Shown: positions 23,435-34,295 of the stretch, piece by piece
Numbering within the stretch: the first letter of the stretch is position 1
How the letters are laid out: every line of letters begins with the position of its first letter
DNA from: Paraphysoderma sedebokerense
Lineage: Eukaryota; Blastocladiomycota; Physodermatomycetes; Physodermatales; Physodermataceae
Length of the DNA: 64,000 nucleotides
Reading direction: 5' to 3'
Assembly (NCBI GenBank): GCA_025602915.1
Contig: JAHLJZ010000107.1
Span: 1-64,000 of the forward strand
Notes under the pieces: model-generated
Told to the model about the DNA's origin: nothing
The model's input: only the letters and a program-made list of their open reading frames with translations
The model's database searches: none
Made by a program: the position numbers and the translations under genes

Positions 23435-25013
23435 TTATCGAACGAGAAGCGGACCAAAGAGCGAAAATGAATGGTTACAAATCCTATAATTGACAGATAG
23501 TGAGAAAACCTGATATACAAACCAATCTGCTGTTTGCGATCAAATACTTCTTTTTCAAACAACCAAACAATAATGATTACGCCTCCGAAAAAACCGTACA
23601 GCATCCCGATTAACAGTTCTTTAAATAGACTCGACTCGGCTATTCATTTGGATAACGACAGAAAATGAATTATTCGTGTGAGGTGAGAAAACGATCATAA
23701 TCGTAGTGCCAAATCATAAAAACTCAACGGGTACTTACTCATTTCAACCCTTGCATCTCCAGCGTTCCCGTTGCCGTTTCCAGCAAGAGAATCCATCCAT
23801 TCCTCTTCCTCTCTCACACGATCTAGTTCAGCCATTCCCAAAGTGCCTCGCAGCATGTGAAACTGGTTACGCAGGTTGGAGATTTCTGTTGGGGACATTC
23901 CGGCAGAGCGCAGACGGTCAAGACCTGTTTGAGGTTGGACTTGAGGAGGAGTAGCCTGACATGTGTAGGGATTGAAGCAACGAAGGAACAGCAAGAATTA
24001 GCTAATTTACGAATTGCAGAAAAATGGACGACAACGACCGTAGAAAACCGCGGGATACGTACCGATTCTGAGGAATCCGTCCTATTGCCTTCATCGCTCC
24101 GATCTTTCGGACGTTCTGAGACCGCTGCATGCAAATAAATCGTCGTAACAAACTTTCGCGATGGACTGTGACTTAAATTTTTTGCCATTCTCTCTTTTCC
24201 CTTCCTGCTCGCCGTCGCAATGGGGGGCTGTAAAATTGCTTTACTCGTGTAATCTTCACATTCGTCGTCCGAAGATTTCACATCAATGGCATGGTATTCT
24301 CCCTTCCTCTTTATCTTTTGCGCCCGTTCCCTCTGAGATGTTGGAAGATTTCCCGACGAATCAGCAGCGGCATCTGTCGGTGACAGCAGCCGCTGGCGAT
24401 GGTCCAAGTCAGGTTGATTTGTACTGTCATCTGAGTTATACGAATTCCTCCGATGGAGTGACTGCGAGTCTGGTGATGGCGGTGGTTTATATGTAGACAT
24501 TTCTATATCTTGAGTTTGAAAAGTACTGGAGGATATAGTTTGGCTACTCTTGTCGGCATTTTCGAGGTTAGCCAGGCTGAAATCCGAGGTCTGCGTTTGT
24601 ATTAACTTTGATTTATAATAATGTAAAGTGTATTGATCCGACAGTAGGATTCCAGAATGAATCAATCGAATGGTTTTATTTTTCAGCGATGGATCGAGGT
24701 CGACAAGCTGTTTATCGAGAATTTAATAGCAAACAAAGTGATGCCAGTTATTAGGTTAGGTTGAGATACTGACAATTGACTATACGACGATTAATACCTT
24801 ATTCTTAACGTCGGATACAAGCTCGTTCCAACCTGTGTATATGGTCAATTCCGATCCATCAGCGAAGCGGACAACCAGCTTAATTCTAGTAATCTGGGTC
24901 GGAGTAGAGGACGACGGAAGTGGAGAGGCGGCATGAGTGAGAAGAGATGCCGACTGATACGAGAGAGATGACGACGACGATGAAGCTATAGGCAATACTG
25001 GGTCAGAATCCAT
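23435..25013 (-). CDS. DSC E3 ubiquitin ligase complex subunit 3 (Dsc3-like)
   Basis: Dsc3 belongs to the Golgi/endosomal Dsc ubiquitin-ligase complex, which in fission yeast and Aspergillus activates the SREBP transcription factor. The ATG at 25013 leads into a serine-rich leader and a ubiquitin-like domain (IKLVVRFADGSELTIYTGW, then after an intron TIRLIHSGILLSDQYTLHYY). A long disordered, phosphorylatable linker follows, then the conserved C-terminal module GLDRLRSAGMSPTEISNLR plus EEEEWMDSL and a membrane helix (LLIGMLYGFFGGVIIIVWLF). The end is not certain: a very short (35 nt) intron would give a stop at 23435, whereas unspliced reading runs to 23377. Several introns were placed by eye. 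The domain order matches the family well. Confidence 0.78.
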
Positions 25014-25882
25014 TCATTCGAGGTATCCACTTCTTGCTTCTGATGATGAGGGAGTTGCTAGAAACGAGAACGACGGACCAGCGAGGTCAAACTATTAAAC
25101 TGCAATTAGATTGATTTACCATCGGTGATCTCAGTTGTAATTATTAAATTGGCCTTTTCAATTGTGTCTCTTAAAATAAATATGTAATTCTGATTATACA
25201 ATACCATGAACAATATATCTAGTCTCGGCTTGCTCATGCTACGTCCATATTTCGACATGACCATTTACAAACATGCTCGAATGAGACAAACATGCTCGAA
25301 TGAGATATAGGGGTTTTCACAACTGATTTTCTGTTACCGCTATTATCAATGCAATTATTTGTATCGCTCAATTCATTTACTGTAATTTTTTGAATCGCTT
25401 GCTGAACAGAAAAATTCTCGCCATGAATCACTCCAACGGATAGTGAAAAGACTCGATTATCAAATCCGTCAAACCCTCATCATACCGCACTCTGAAGAAA
25501 CCTTCCGACATCATTCGATGAATAACCGCCAAGCCGCACACAGTCGCCTAATGTCCTTAATAAACTCGGCTTCTCCCGAATATATTCGTCTCCCAGATGA
25601 GTGGTCTATTCTGGTGGTTGTTGTTAAAACTTAAATTGTAACTCATAGTCTCTTTAAACTCGAAATTGAATATCTCTTTTCTTCGCACGTATATCAATTG
25701 ACCAATACCAAGTTCAGACTTTCCAACTCCTACTAGCTTGTGTACCGGATATCTATACGATGTCGTCAAACGAATGCGCTGCTCTCGCTGAATTGCACAA
25801 CGCCTTGGAGCCTGCCGGCGGAATTTTGCCAAAACGGTTTGAACTTTAAACTGGATGGTCTGTATGAACGCAGCTATAATAA
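25014..25882. other. Gap between Dsc3 start and the cysteine-rich 7TM gene
   Basis: 869 bases containing a perfect 19-bp tandem repeat (25267-25304) and, from 25760, a 29-codon frame starting MSSNECAALAELHNALE that resembles the opening of leucine-rich-repeat ectodomains but stops quickly. I could not join it to the downstream gene by a legitimate splice. Confidence 0.4.
25267..25304. repeat. Perfect 19-bp direct tandem repeat (two units)
   Basis: The unit acaaacatgctcgaatgag occurs twice with no spacer, at 25267-25285 and 25286-25304. It lies in non-coding sequence upstream of both flanking genes. Exact identity suggests recent replication slippage, or a doubled protein-binding site. Confidence 0.85.
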
Positions 25883-28053
25883 AACATTAATAAAACATTT
25901 GTACGATGCGGTGAATGTGCGACTAATTTTTACAAACTGAACAATCACTGCGTGCCTTGTAACGAGATTGAAGCGGCTTTCGTTATACTGATCATAGCTT
26001 GTGTGATTTCTGGTTTTTATCTTGTATACCTATTGTGGACTTTGGTAGGAAAAATTCAAGGGTATCGCACTTTTTCTCCCTTAAGATTGTTGATTCGATC
26101 GATTAAGCTGTATTCTTAAACTAGCCTGGGTCTGATCAATATCACTTGCAATTTCATACAAACTACACTGATTCTGCGTAACATCAATATGAACTGGCCC
26201 CGGGAAATTCAAGAACTTCTGGATTATTTTTCCATTTTTAATTTCAATCTTGAGCTCAGTTCACCCGAATGCCTGGTGCAAGATTATCTCGGTTTCAGCA
26301 CCAAGATGAAACTTGTATTAGGAATTCCTTTAATTTTCTGCGGAATTGTGATAATCATAGTGGTTTATCGTACCGATTCCGCGAAGGAAAAAGCGCACAT
26401 AGTAATTGAAAAATTGTTTCACGTTTTACATCTTTCTGAGCATCTGTGGGTACGAAAGATCAAACCCAGACCATTATCAGACAAGTCAAGACGAAACCAA
26501 GCAAGCAAAAATGCTGATATTATTATAATGTTTAATGCCTCATTGTCATTGGTGTATATTACGGTGTCCACTTACTCGCTGGCGTACGTTTTTAGAATCA
26601 TCTATGACTCTGCAGTGAGACAAAATTAACCAACTTTCTTTGACTATGCTAGATTATTTGACTGCACGAAAGAAAATGATGGATTTTACTACTTAGGTTT
26701 GATTGTTTCGCTTCTTGATCAGTTGTTATGAATTTGCTAAAACATAATTCTGCGCTTTTGCCCGGGATTAATTCCACAGATAGGTTTGTGAGTTCGCTGA
26801 ATTCTTTATCCGGTGTCATATGCTAATATGAGTTATGGATAATATCAGTGATCCCAGCTTAAGATGTTATGACGATTGGTGGTACTCTGATTTGTCATTG
26901 TCTATCTTCGCTCTGATGTATGTTGGGGGATTCTCTCAAGACCTTCGTTACTATTGTTTGGCCTTATTAACTGAAATCACAATTAGATTCTACGTTATCG
27001 GGATTCCATGCTATCTTGGTCTCATTCTATATTTCGCGCGCAATGATCCTCTTGGCGGCCGAAAGTGGATCAGAATAAAGAAACTTTGTACCTCGATCAC
27101 AGCGAATGATAATAGTTATAAACCCACCCGCAAAGAGTACACTTTTTTCCAGATTTTTCAAAAACTGGTGCTTGTAATCGTTAGCATGTTTTTCACCGGG
27201 TACGAACATATATATACAATGAGGACCATGTGCTATCCCTAATTCGATTTTATAAACAGCTATATTTCATTCCAGATAATTCTTATTGTTTACATGCTGA
27301 TGATTTCGTTTTACGTGACAGCAAAATTTCGGCCTTATGTTCACGAATCCCTCAACTATCTTGAAATTTATTCCGTCGGTAGTAATATCGTGATATTGAC
27401 GCTCGGTTTACTGTTCTATAACAATCAGTACGTACTGTCTCATGTTTCTGTTGGACTTATAACTCATGAAAAGGTCTACCTCAGTCTTCCGAACCTCACA
27501 CATCTTAATTCGTCTTGTTAGGTTGTCACCGGCGCTAAAAGCGGTGGCAATTGATGTTATCCTGGCCATTTTTTTTGGGTTCATTCTAGCCGTTGTATTT
27601 GTGGCTGGATTTGAGCTGAAAAATAAGCTACAGCAAACTATGTCGCAAAGGAACCCAACAGACGAGCCGGGTTCATCACAAAAGATATTTTTGCATCCTG
27701 ATGGGTTAAATGATGTTGTTCCAACGTCAAGGAGGTATTTGGAGGAGTTGGAGAGTCGAGTCAGTAGAGGTGGTTCATCAAAAGCAAATACTACAGACAA
27801 GATGAATTCAGCCCAAGTCAGGTCCATGCCTTACTTGGTTGAGTTGGGAAATCGTGTCAGCGATATATCGCAAGAAAATCCTACAAAAAAGGCAAGTTCA
27901 ACAAAAGAGAAGTCTATGCTTTCTATCAAGTTGCAGGACTTTGTCTCGACATTGAAAAGATATATGGCGGAATTGAGTAATCGTGTCCGCAGAATACGAA
28001 ATTATCGGAGTTCAAAGTTCTTAAGTCTTGCGCATGTGCTAATTCATCCGTAA
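25883..28053 (+). CDS. C-terminal 7TM module of a cysteine-rich (GCC2/GCC3-like) membrane protein; 5' end unresolved
   Basis: After removing about six GT-AG introns a continuous frame reads CGECATNFYKLNNHCVPC (end of a cysteine-rich ectodomain), helix 1 (EAAFVILIIACVISGFYLVY), a segment like NINMNWPREIQELLDYFSIF and FNLELSSPECLV, a FDCTKENDGFYYL motif, SDPSLRCYDDWW, IFYVIGIPCYLG, FQKLVLVIVSMFFTGYISF, KFRPYVHESLNYLEIYSVG, GLLFYNNQ and a last helix before a polar tail. This order is the 7TM module found in many zoosporic-fungus, oomycete and ciliate proteins with GCC2/GCC3-like or LRR ectodomains. Two in-frame stops (25877-25882) precede the segment, with no AG acceptor and no ATG in between, so the ectodomain and start are missing or displaced. 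It may be a 5'-truncated copy or pseudogene. The tail holds three imperfect repeats. Confidence 0.6.
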
Positions 28054-29778
28054 GTGAAGACAGGGACTGATGTTGTAGGCATGTAACAATAAAAATAGCA
28101 AGAGTTGGATTGATATTTTTCTTCCCTCAATGAGAAAAGAAAAAATGGGGTTTTCCAAAAATTTGACAAAGTGCCCTTTTATTGTTCCTCCACACGGAAA
28201 TCTTTAGTAAAAGGCGAAAGATTTGTTCGACAAATGCGGAGAAACCAGGCACTGGAGTAAGGAATGTAAAGGGAAGGCTGTCTGTTTATGTACGAGACCA
28301 TGGATTTTTGACTGGAAAAGTTGTGGGCAAAAATGTGTTAATCTTGTTTGTTGATGTTGATTGCTAGGCTGTCGTGTTGGCCCTACATGTTCATTCACCC
28401 ATTTGAGTGAACAGAAGGGAACGAGACAAATTGTGGTTCTCAAGAGTCCGGACTGAAATGATCGAGAGTCATGTATTAGACTACAACAGAAAGAGTTATG
28501 CTTCCGCAATATTTTAAAACCTGTATATACTCCATCCGCCTGCCCCCTCAATTGATGAATGCACTTTATTCTATCAGCCCTCCCCATATTTCTAGCACAC
28601 TATTTTCTCTTTGTCTCTAGATAAGAACCAACCTATTCCCCAATCGCCCTTCTCAACTGAACAATTTTACCAACTCCTCACCTCTTAAACTTGTAATAGG
28701 ATGTTTGCAAACAGTTTGCAAGCCCATCACAACTCCCATCACCCATGCGTATCTCGTCGGGCGTGCGATCGAGCCAAAACGATCAACGGACTTTGGTGAA
28801 CACCTGTGAACACACGGTGAACTGGATAGAGCTTGACAGCGTTCTGGGCCCCTCGGATTCCGAATATGAATCCCAACATGCTTAACATTAACCGTTAATA
28901 TACTAACAACGGCGAGAGTGTTGGCAAGGAGAAAACTCTGATCTGTTGAAAACAGCTACCAGCTTAAATCGCCACACTGTTATAGTTTTGGACAATATTG
29001 ACGAAACACTATTGTGTCACTTCCTGCTTGTTTACTGTTTTTGCACGCCTCATATCTTGGCAATCAGTCCAGCTAATCAAGAACGCATCGACACATGGAT
29101 GAAAAAAAATTATTTTTCTGTCGTGATTATTGTCAATTGCCATTGAGTGCTGATGGAGTGTAGTGTCAATCCTTCGTGAATGATGGTTGTAAAACATAAA
29201 ATGATTATGGTTTTAGTATGTAAAAATATGATGAGTGGTTCTAAAGTAAAACCATCGCTGTTGAATAATCTGTGATATGTGCACCTTGCCGTCAGCTCGT
29301 CAGTGTCAAATTCAACTTTAGATCCCGTTGGATCAACAATTCAACTTTTTAGCCTGATTCCAAATAGTCCGAAAATCAGCATAATCAACCTAACGTCTAA
29401 ATCCAATCTCTATGTTAGGAACGAATAAAACTAACAATGCAAAAGTAAATTACCTCATGCTAACGACAATGTTTAACACACGTTCTAATAAATCTTGTCG
29501 AATCAGGTACTGTGATTTGGATGAAGACGGGCACGAAATCAAGAAAGCCGCTCCCCTGTCCAATCATGTTTATCAATCATCATAACTCTATGTAAAATTT
29601 GATGAGCTCAGACCGAGGCTGTGGATGCGAGGCACAATGCCAAGGACAAACCGAACCCGGCTGACAATATTTATTGAATCGCGCTAATATGAGATTATCA
29701 CCTCGTTGTCGAAAGTGTGGCAAACTAAGTTCCCAGATATTCTTCGCAGTTTCACAGATGCAAGCTTGTACGTGAAAA
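28054..29778. other. Long gene-poor stretch
   Basis: About 1.7 kb. Apart from the gag-like remnant near 28214-28340 I see only short motif-free frames and AT-rich sequence. The GTGAACAC string recurs within about 30 bases near 28796-28826. No terminal repeats were found by eye. Confidence 0.4.
28214..28340 (+). mobile_element. Fossil of a retroelement gag-like zinc-knuckle region (broken)
   Basis: A short stretch reads in one frame as a CCHC-zinc-knuckle-like string (KCGETRHWSKECKGK) followed by further cysteines, which resembles the nucleocapsid end of Gag in LTR retrotransposons. No protease, reverse transcriptase, integrase or terminal repeats were found around it, so it is an isolated, broken and probably old remnant, if the resemblance is real. 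A cellular CCHC protein fragment is the alternative. Confidence 0.2.
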
Positions 29779-30185
29779 ATGTTTGCCCACCAAGAAAAGG
29801 TTGCTCGGCCAAGTCTCGCCAGAGGTGATAAAAGGATAACGATGAATCAAATTGCGAGATATATTCAACACTTCGGATCTGTCAAATCCTGCAATCGTGA
29901 ATTAAAGCCATTTGAAGGAATTTTTCAGGTATGTAAACAGTCAACTTTTATCTTTACTTCCTGCGTGTCGTTTCTCAGACGGATTGGCATTACCGCACCA
30001 CATCATCCCAAGAATTTTTTTTTCCTCGGCGCAAAAGCTGGTGCTTCGATTTTATTTCACTCCTCCATTTGTTTGGTGTTATTCTTTCGTTTCCCTTTTC
30101 TTTTCCCACATCTGTTATACGGGGATGGATGATAATGTTTGCCAAGTGTACGGGATCAGTTGAAGTATCGTGGCGGATTAGCTAG
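29779..30185 (+). CDS. Weak hypothetical gene, two exons
   Basis: I do not recognise this. ATG 29779 opens a 50-codon exon ending in a strong donor (CAG|GTATGT at 29928/29929). A 50-nt intron ending TTTCTCAG (29978) joins in phase to a 69-codon exon that stops at 30185, giving 118 residues. The N-terminal half is basic; the second half contains a hydrophobic run near residues 72-95 that could be one membrane helix. Codon usage and composition of the second exon (many T runs) are not clearly coding. It may be a chance open frame or part of a longer transcript continuing to the next small gene. Confidence 0.25.
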
Positions 30186-30621
30186 AGTGGTTTCACTCGC
30201 TTTGCCCGTACAATCCACACTTTCCGCCATGTTAACTTTTCGGGCAAAAAGTGTCGGGGATGAATCAGTGACGGATCTGGATGAATGCGAATCTCGGCGA
30301 ATTTGTTTTCTGTCTGCACATCATTTCCTACCGCGGTAGGTTTGACGAAATGAAACATTCGACAGCAGATGAGGCAGAAAGGATGGACAAGGCCTCACTG
30401 AGAAATCACTCCCCTTGAGCGCTCCTGTATTCCCAATCATTCAATTAACCATTTCCATTATATTTTTTTGTCAACACAATCGGCCCAATGATGCTTGCAC
30501 TTCTCCCGGGTCTATCATCCTCTTTACCCGCATACATTATATAAACATTGGTGGGAATTCAGTCGGATTTAAATTCGGTCACCGTACGGTTAAACTCAGC
30601 CAACAAAATTTTTGCAGAGGA
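30186..30621. other. Gap between two weak small genes, with a TATA-like box
   Basis: Contains a TATATAAA string at 30538-30545, about 80-110 bases before the next candidate start, and a polypyrimidine run. No protein motif was recognised in the short frames. Confidence 0.35.
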
Positions 30622-30982
30622 ATGGTTTATTTTTTACAACATCGACAAATGATTAACTCGGAAATTCTTTCTGGCACAAGTGGTGGTAGTTCTCCTTGGG
30701 AGAATCAGCGAATGTTAGTAAAGTCTGACTTTGACGAGACGCTTGGTGGAGTCAGTAAGTCTCTTTCCGGTTTCCTGCTGTCTTGATTCTTTTCGTTCTT
30801 TCATTCGATTTGACGGGGGTGTGCACCAACGCTATTCTCTCTGTCATGTTTCGTCTATGTGTCTACTTTTGTAATGAATAGTGGGGAGTAATATCCAAGA
30901 AATCAGTCTTGGAACGGACAAAATAGCCCGGAACAAGCACCTGCTGGGTGATCTGTTGAATTCCGAACGAGCCGAAAACTAA
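30622..30982 (+). CDS. Small hypothetical helical protein, two exons
   Basis: Exon 1 from ATG 30622 (or the in-frame ATG 30649) runs to 30754, and exon 2 runs from 30882 to 30982, joined by a GTAAGT...ATAG intron that keeps the frame. The product is 77 (or 68) residues. Its second half (DETLGGVMGSNIQEISLG, then KIARNKHLLGDLLNSE) has regularly spaced hydrophobic residues and looks amphipathic, a little like half of a SNARE or coiled-coil helix, but there is no membrane anchor and the zero-layer glutamine cannot be placed. A TATA-like box precedes it. Coding status is likely but function is unknown. Confidence 0.4.
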
Positions 30983-31091
30983 CGCCGTCTTGCGTTCCTT
31001 TTTTTTTTCAATCTCTCTTTTGACGTTATTATCTGTTTTGTCTATTTCGTTATTCTTTATTATCTCATGCTGATACCATCAATCACATACT

Positions 31092-32408
31092 ATGGCCGCA
31101 CTTGAAACAGTAAAACCGTATGAATCGGAGTCTGAACTACAAAGGATGATGGTTCAGTACGCCATTATCGATGCTCTTAGTATCCTCCTTTCTCTGATAT
31201 TCGCCATTCTTCATTTCCGCAAACTATTCGGTAGAAGCAAATCCAAATCCTCCTCTTCCAGCTCATATTCAAATTCTTCTTCCGCCAATTCGAATCAAAC
31301 ATCAAACGGATCTCTTTCTTCGTCTGGTTCCCAGTATTTGTCCCCCATTGATCCTACAACTGTACCCGAACAACCCAGATCCTCCCCCCGCCATATGACA
31401 ATTTTCAAACAACTCACCATCGTAGCCGTATTTTACCTTCTCGCTTCGATTTTTAAATTTTTCTCCGACCAGTTATGTTTCTCAAACTCTTTTAACGGTC
31501 TAGCAACCGGCGACACTTATATCCGTTGTCTATCCCTCTCTTTTCTTCGAGTGGGGACTGAATCTCTTGGTTTCGGCTTCTTCGCTATCGTCGGTTTAAA
31601 AAGATTAGGACTCTTCGAAGCCTTGATTCGATCGGACTATATACGAAAACTACCGAGGATATTCACATTCATCACCGCCATTCTCACGACAATTCACGTC
31701 ATCTTTTATGTTGTTACCTGTTGTATACAGATTGCGATGTACCCTGCTTCAGTATCGAGGGAATTTTCGTATATATCTGATATACGATTAACAGTATTAT
31801 TTGTCTTTTACGGCTGGGTGATCATCATGAACAGTTTTGTAGACGTGAGCATCATCTATTACGTTTTCAAAACCAAAGCAAAAATCATGGAACTCAAAAA
31901 CCCGAAAGTAACGAGACTAGCAATCCTGATATTGATCATTCTGATATTTAACTTGACTATTATGGTGCTAGCCTTGTCGTTGGACATCATCGAACGTCTG
32001 GTTGCGGTTCCGGAATTCTTGGCTCGGATCTACGTTATCGGTGGTGCATATTGTTTGAGTAAAGTCAAGAAATTAAGTTCCGTAGGAATGATTCGTGGCA
32101 ATACCAATAGTCAAGGTGGCAGTTATGTATTGAAAAGTTGGAGAGAGGCTGACGAAAACAAGAGTAGTCTACGAGAAGTTTTGAGAAGCGGTGTTATGAT
32201 GCCAGCGGTACTCGAAGTCGATAAAGACTCAAACGAAACCGTAAACGACGTACCCATGATTGCAACCGAAATGGTACAAGTCAACCCGAATATGCAAGAA
32301 AACATTCACTACGAAAACGATATCGCTGGGAACGTCTCATCCTCCGTAGAATATTCCCATTCGCCGTCGGTATTGATACCGATTCATCAAAACGATGACA
32401 TTCAATGA
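31092..32408 (+). CDS. Seven-transmembrane protein, paralogue C of an unrecognised family
   Basis: An intronless gene of 438 residues from ATG 31092. It has seven hydrophobic segments like paralogues A (11806) and B (13685), with the same signatures: GFFAIVGLKRLGLFE, FYGWVIIMNSFVDVSIIYYV followed by FKTKAKIM, and ARIYVIGGAYCLSKVKKLSS. It differs in two ways. The first loop carries a 50-residue serine/asparagine-rich insertion (about residues 50-95), and the C-terminal tail is about 110 residues, acidic and Asn/Val-rich. It is some 16 kb from the tandem pair, so it is a dispersed member. No ligand, enzyme or G-protein motif is recognisable. Confidence 0.76.
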   Translation: MAALETVKPYESESELQRMMVQYAIIDALSILLSLIFAILHFRKLFGRSKSKSSSSSSYSNSSSANSNQTSNGSLSSSGSQYLSPIDPTTVPEQPRSSPRHMTIFKQLTIVAVFYLLASIFKFFSDQLCFSNSFNGLATGDTYIRCLSLSFLRVGTESLGFGFFAIVGLKRLGLFEALIRSDYIRKLPRIFTFITAILTTIHVIFYVVTCCIQIAMYPASVSREFSYISDIRLTVLFVFYGWVIIMNSFVDVSIIYYVFKTKAKIMELKNPKVTRLAILILIILIFNLTIMVLALSLDIIERLVAVPEFLARIYVIGGAYCLSKVKKLSSVGMIRGNTNSQGGSYVLKSWREADENKSSLREVLRSGVMMPAVLEVDKDSNETVNDVPMIATEMVQVNPNMQENIHYENDIAGNVSSSVEYSHSPSVLIPIHQNDDIQ

Positions 32409-33113
32409 TTTATCGCAGGCATTTCATTTTGATTTTTGCTTTATACCTGTCTTCAATTGTACATAGTAGAAAAGAAAAACCACACTCGCATATACCCATT
32501 GGCACAATTTCTGTTTGTTTTTGTCATAGAATTTGAAAGTTAAACAGTATTAAAATAGAGTTTTTTATTGTCTTGTAAATTTGTGCGACTTCGTGGCGGT
32601 CTGGCAATTATGTCTGAAGACATCCAATCTGACATGGTGATGTAGACTTGAACTTCCGTATTACCAGACACAATTACCACGCATCACACGGACGCTGTGA
32701 TTGTTATGACGAGGAAACTCAAATAATTCACCAAATGTCGTAAATAATATGTTCTATTAATTGAATATGTACACTTGAAATCGGTTTTCCACAAAACCTT
32801 GAAACATTGAAAACATCAAGTATTCCTCTTTTTTACCGTGTCATCATGTCTAGCAAAATCCATATCCACCGATTTTTAAGATCATAGTCGCTATACTACT
32901 GTCGGGTAAATTTCCATGCCAGGAGGGCGAAGACTACTGACCCACTATGGGGCCGCGGTACTGCCTAGATTGAATACAACAACAAGGGTGCAGGAGGGTG
33001 CAGGATCAACACAAAACGCCGAAAATGTTTCCAAAAATGGGTATACACCACTACTGTATATCTTGCAACAACATTCCGTCATCCCCTCAAGTTCTCAAAA
33101 TTGACGCAAATCC
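32409..33113. other. Intergenic gap between convergent genes
   Basis: 705 bases between the 3' ends of paralogue C and Ies6. AT-rich, with a motif-free open frame at 32916-33104. No terminator-like or RNA feature was recognised. Confidence 0.4.
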
Positions 33114-33816
33114 CTACTTCAACACGACAGCTGCTCCACGTAAACCCAAGTATTCCTGGACAGTATGAGTCGATAGCGTTTTAATAAACTTGTACACCTC
33201 TGCATTATGATATCGTAAACCTGTTTTAGGATCTGTATAAGGTGCCTACGTCACGTAAATTCAGTTAGACGGTAGTGATGTGATATAATTCATTCATTGG
33301 CAACGTGAAAAAGATCGGTGAACCGTTAGATACGATAGATGTTGAAAGGTTACGAGAAAGGTAGGACAAGATCCGCCAAATGGTTAGGTAGAAGAGTAGA
33401 TGAATGAAAAAGGGTTTACAAGTTACCTCTAACCCTGTGATATCGCAGTATTTCTTGGGTGGGATCAATGACGGTGGAGAGACGATAATAGAATCTATTT
33501 TCCACAAGAGAGTGAAACCCAAATTTAAGTAAGTAAATCAATAGATGTACTCAAGTTTGATCTATCTCAATATCAAAAATTCTGTATCTAATGTCCTGCA
33601 TTCTGAAAAACCAGGAACGAAAAGAAAATACACACAAGTTGGCCAATCCACAGGCATATCAACATTTTTATCCATTGCTAAGATTTGTTTAAGATTTTTG
33701 TACTTCTTGGGAGACTTATATTTCGGATTCTTGAATGGTTTTTTCACTTGAAGGATATTTGTGGGTAAAGCTGGTTCAGTAGGAGAAGCCGCAGTGGAGG
33801 GTGGTTTGGCGGACAT
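33114..33816 (-). CDS. IES6: INO80 complex subunit Ies6 (YL1 C-terminal domain)
   Basis: Ies6 (INO80C in animals) is a small subunit of the INO80 chromatin remodeller and partners Arp5. Three exons: the first from ATG 33816 reads KKPFKNPKYKSPKKYKNLKQ and MDKNVDMPVDWPT; the second contains SPPSLIPPKKYCDITGLE; the third, ending at 33114, reads APYTDPKTGLRYHNAEVY, KFIKTLSTHTVQEYLGLRG and AAVVLK. The last two form the YL1 C-terminal domain with its invariant PxKKYCDITGL and DPKTGLRYHN strings. The frame is kept across both introns, and the length of roughly 150 residues fits fungal Ies6. The window shows no other INO80 gene. Confidence 0.92.
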
Positions 33817-34295
33817 GGCTATTCGAGATATAATGAATGTATTTAATGATGAAAATGACGAGATCGTCGTTTATAATGTGATGCGAGAGATAAATGGGTT
33901 AAAATTTCAATCGCAAATAAGACTGATCTAAGTTGAAAGAGAGCGAATTCGTCGTTTCGGCCGCGACACCAACGGCGAGGCCCATCAAGTAATTACATCA
34001 ACGAAGGGATTTAAGTGACGAGCAAACCAAATACGATCATTGCATTATTAATTTGCTAATTGGAATGGTGAGTATGAAATTAATATGTGCACATTGATAA
34101 ACTTTAAGCGGAAATTTTAATTCATTTCAAGCGCGATAATTGGACAATGAAAGAAAGTGGATCGTTCAACAGTCATTTTACAACGTCAGTCATACATTCG
34201 AAAATAGAAAAGGCATTTTATGATAATCTAAATATCTTTTTCCAGAACCATCCTTCTGATACAAGCGAACGACAGAACGGAAAGGTTTCCATTAA
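33817..34295. other. Intergenic gap, Ies6 promoter and HDAC 3' region
   Basis: A 479-base AT-rich spacer between two minus-strand genes. No coding or RNA feature was recognised. Confidence 0.45.

Noticed and set aside
29490-29590. Short frame with DLDEDGHE resembling an EF-hand calcium loop
   Set aside because: A single loop-like string without flanking helices, no start context and an early stop.
32916-33104. 62-codon plus-strand frame with ATG
   Set aside because: It overlaps the presumed 3' region of Ies6, has no motif and no neighbouring exons.
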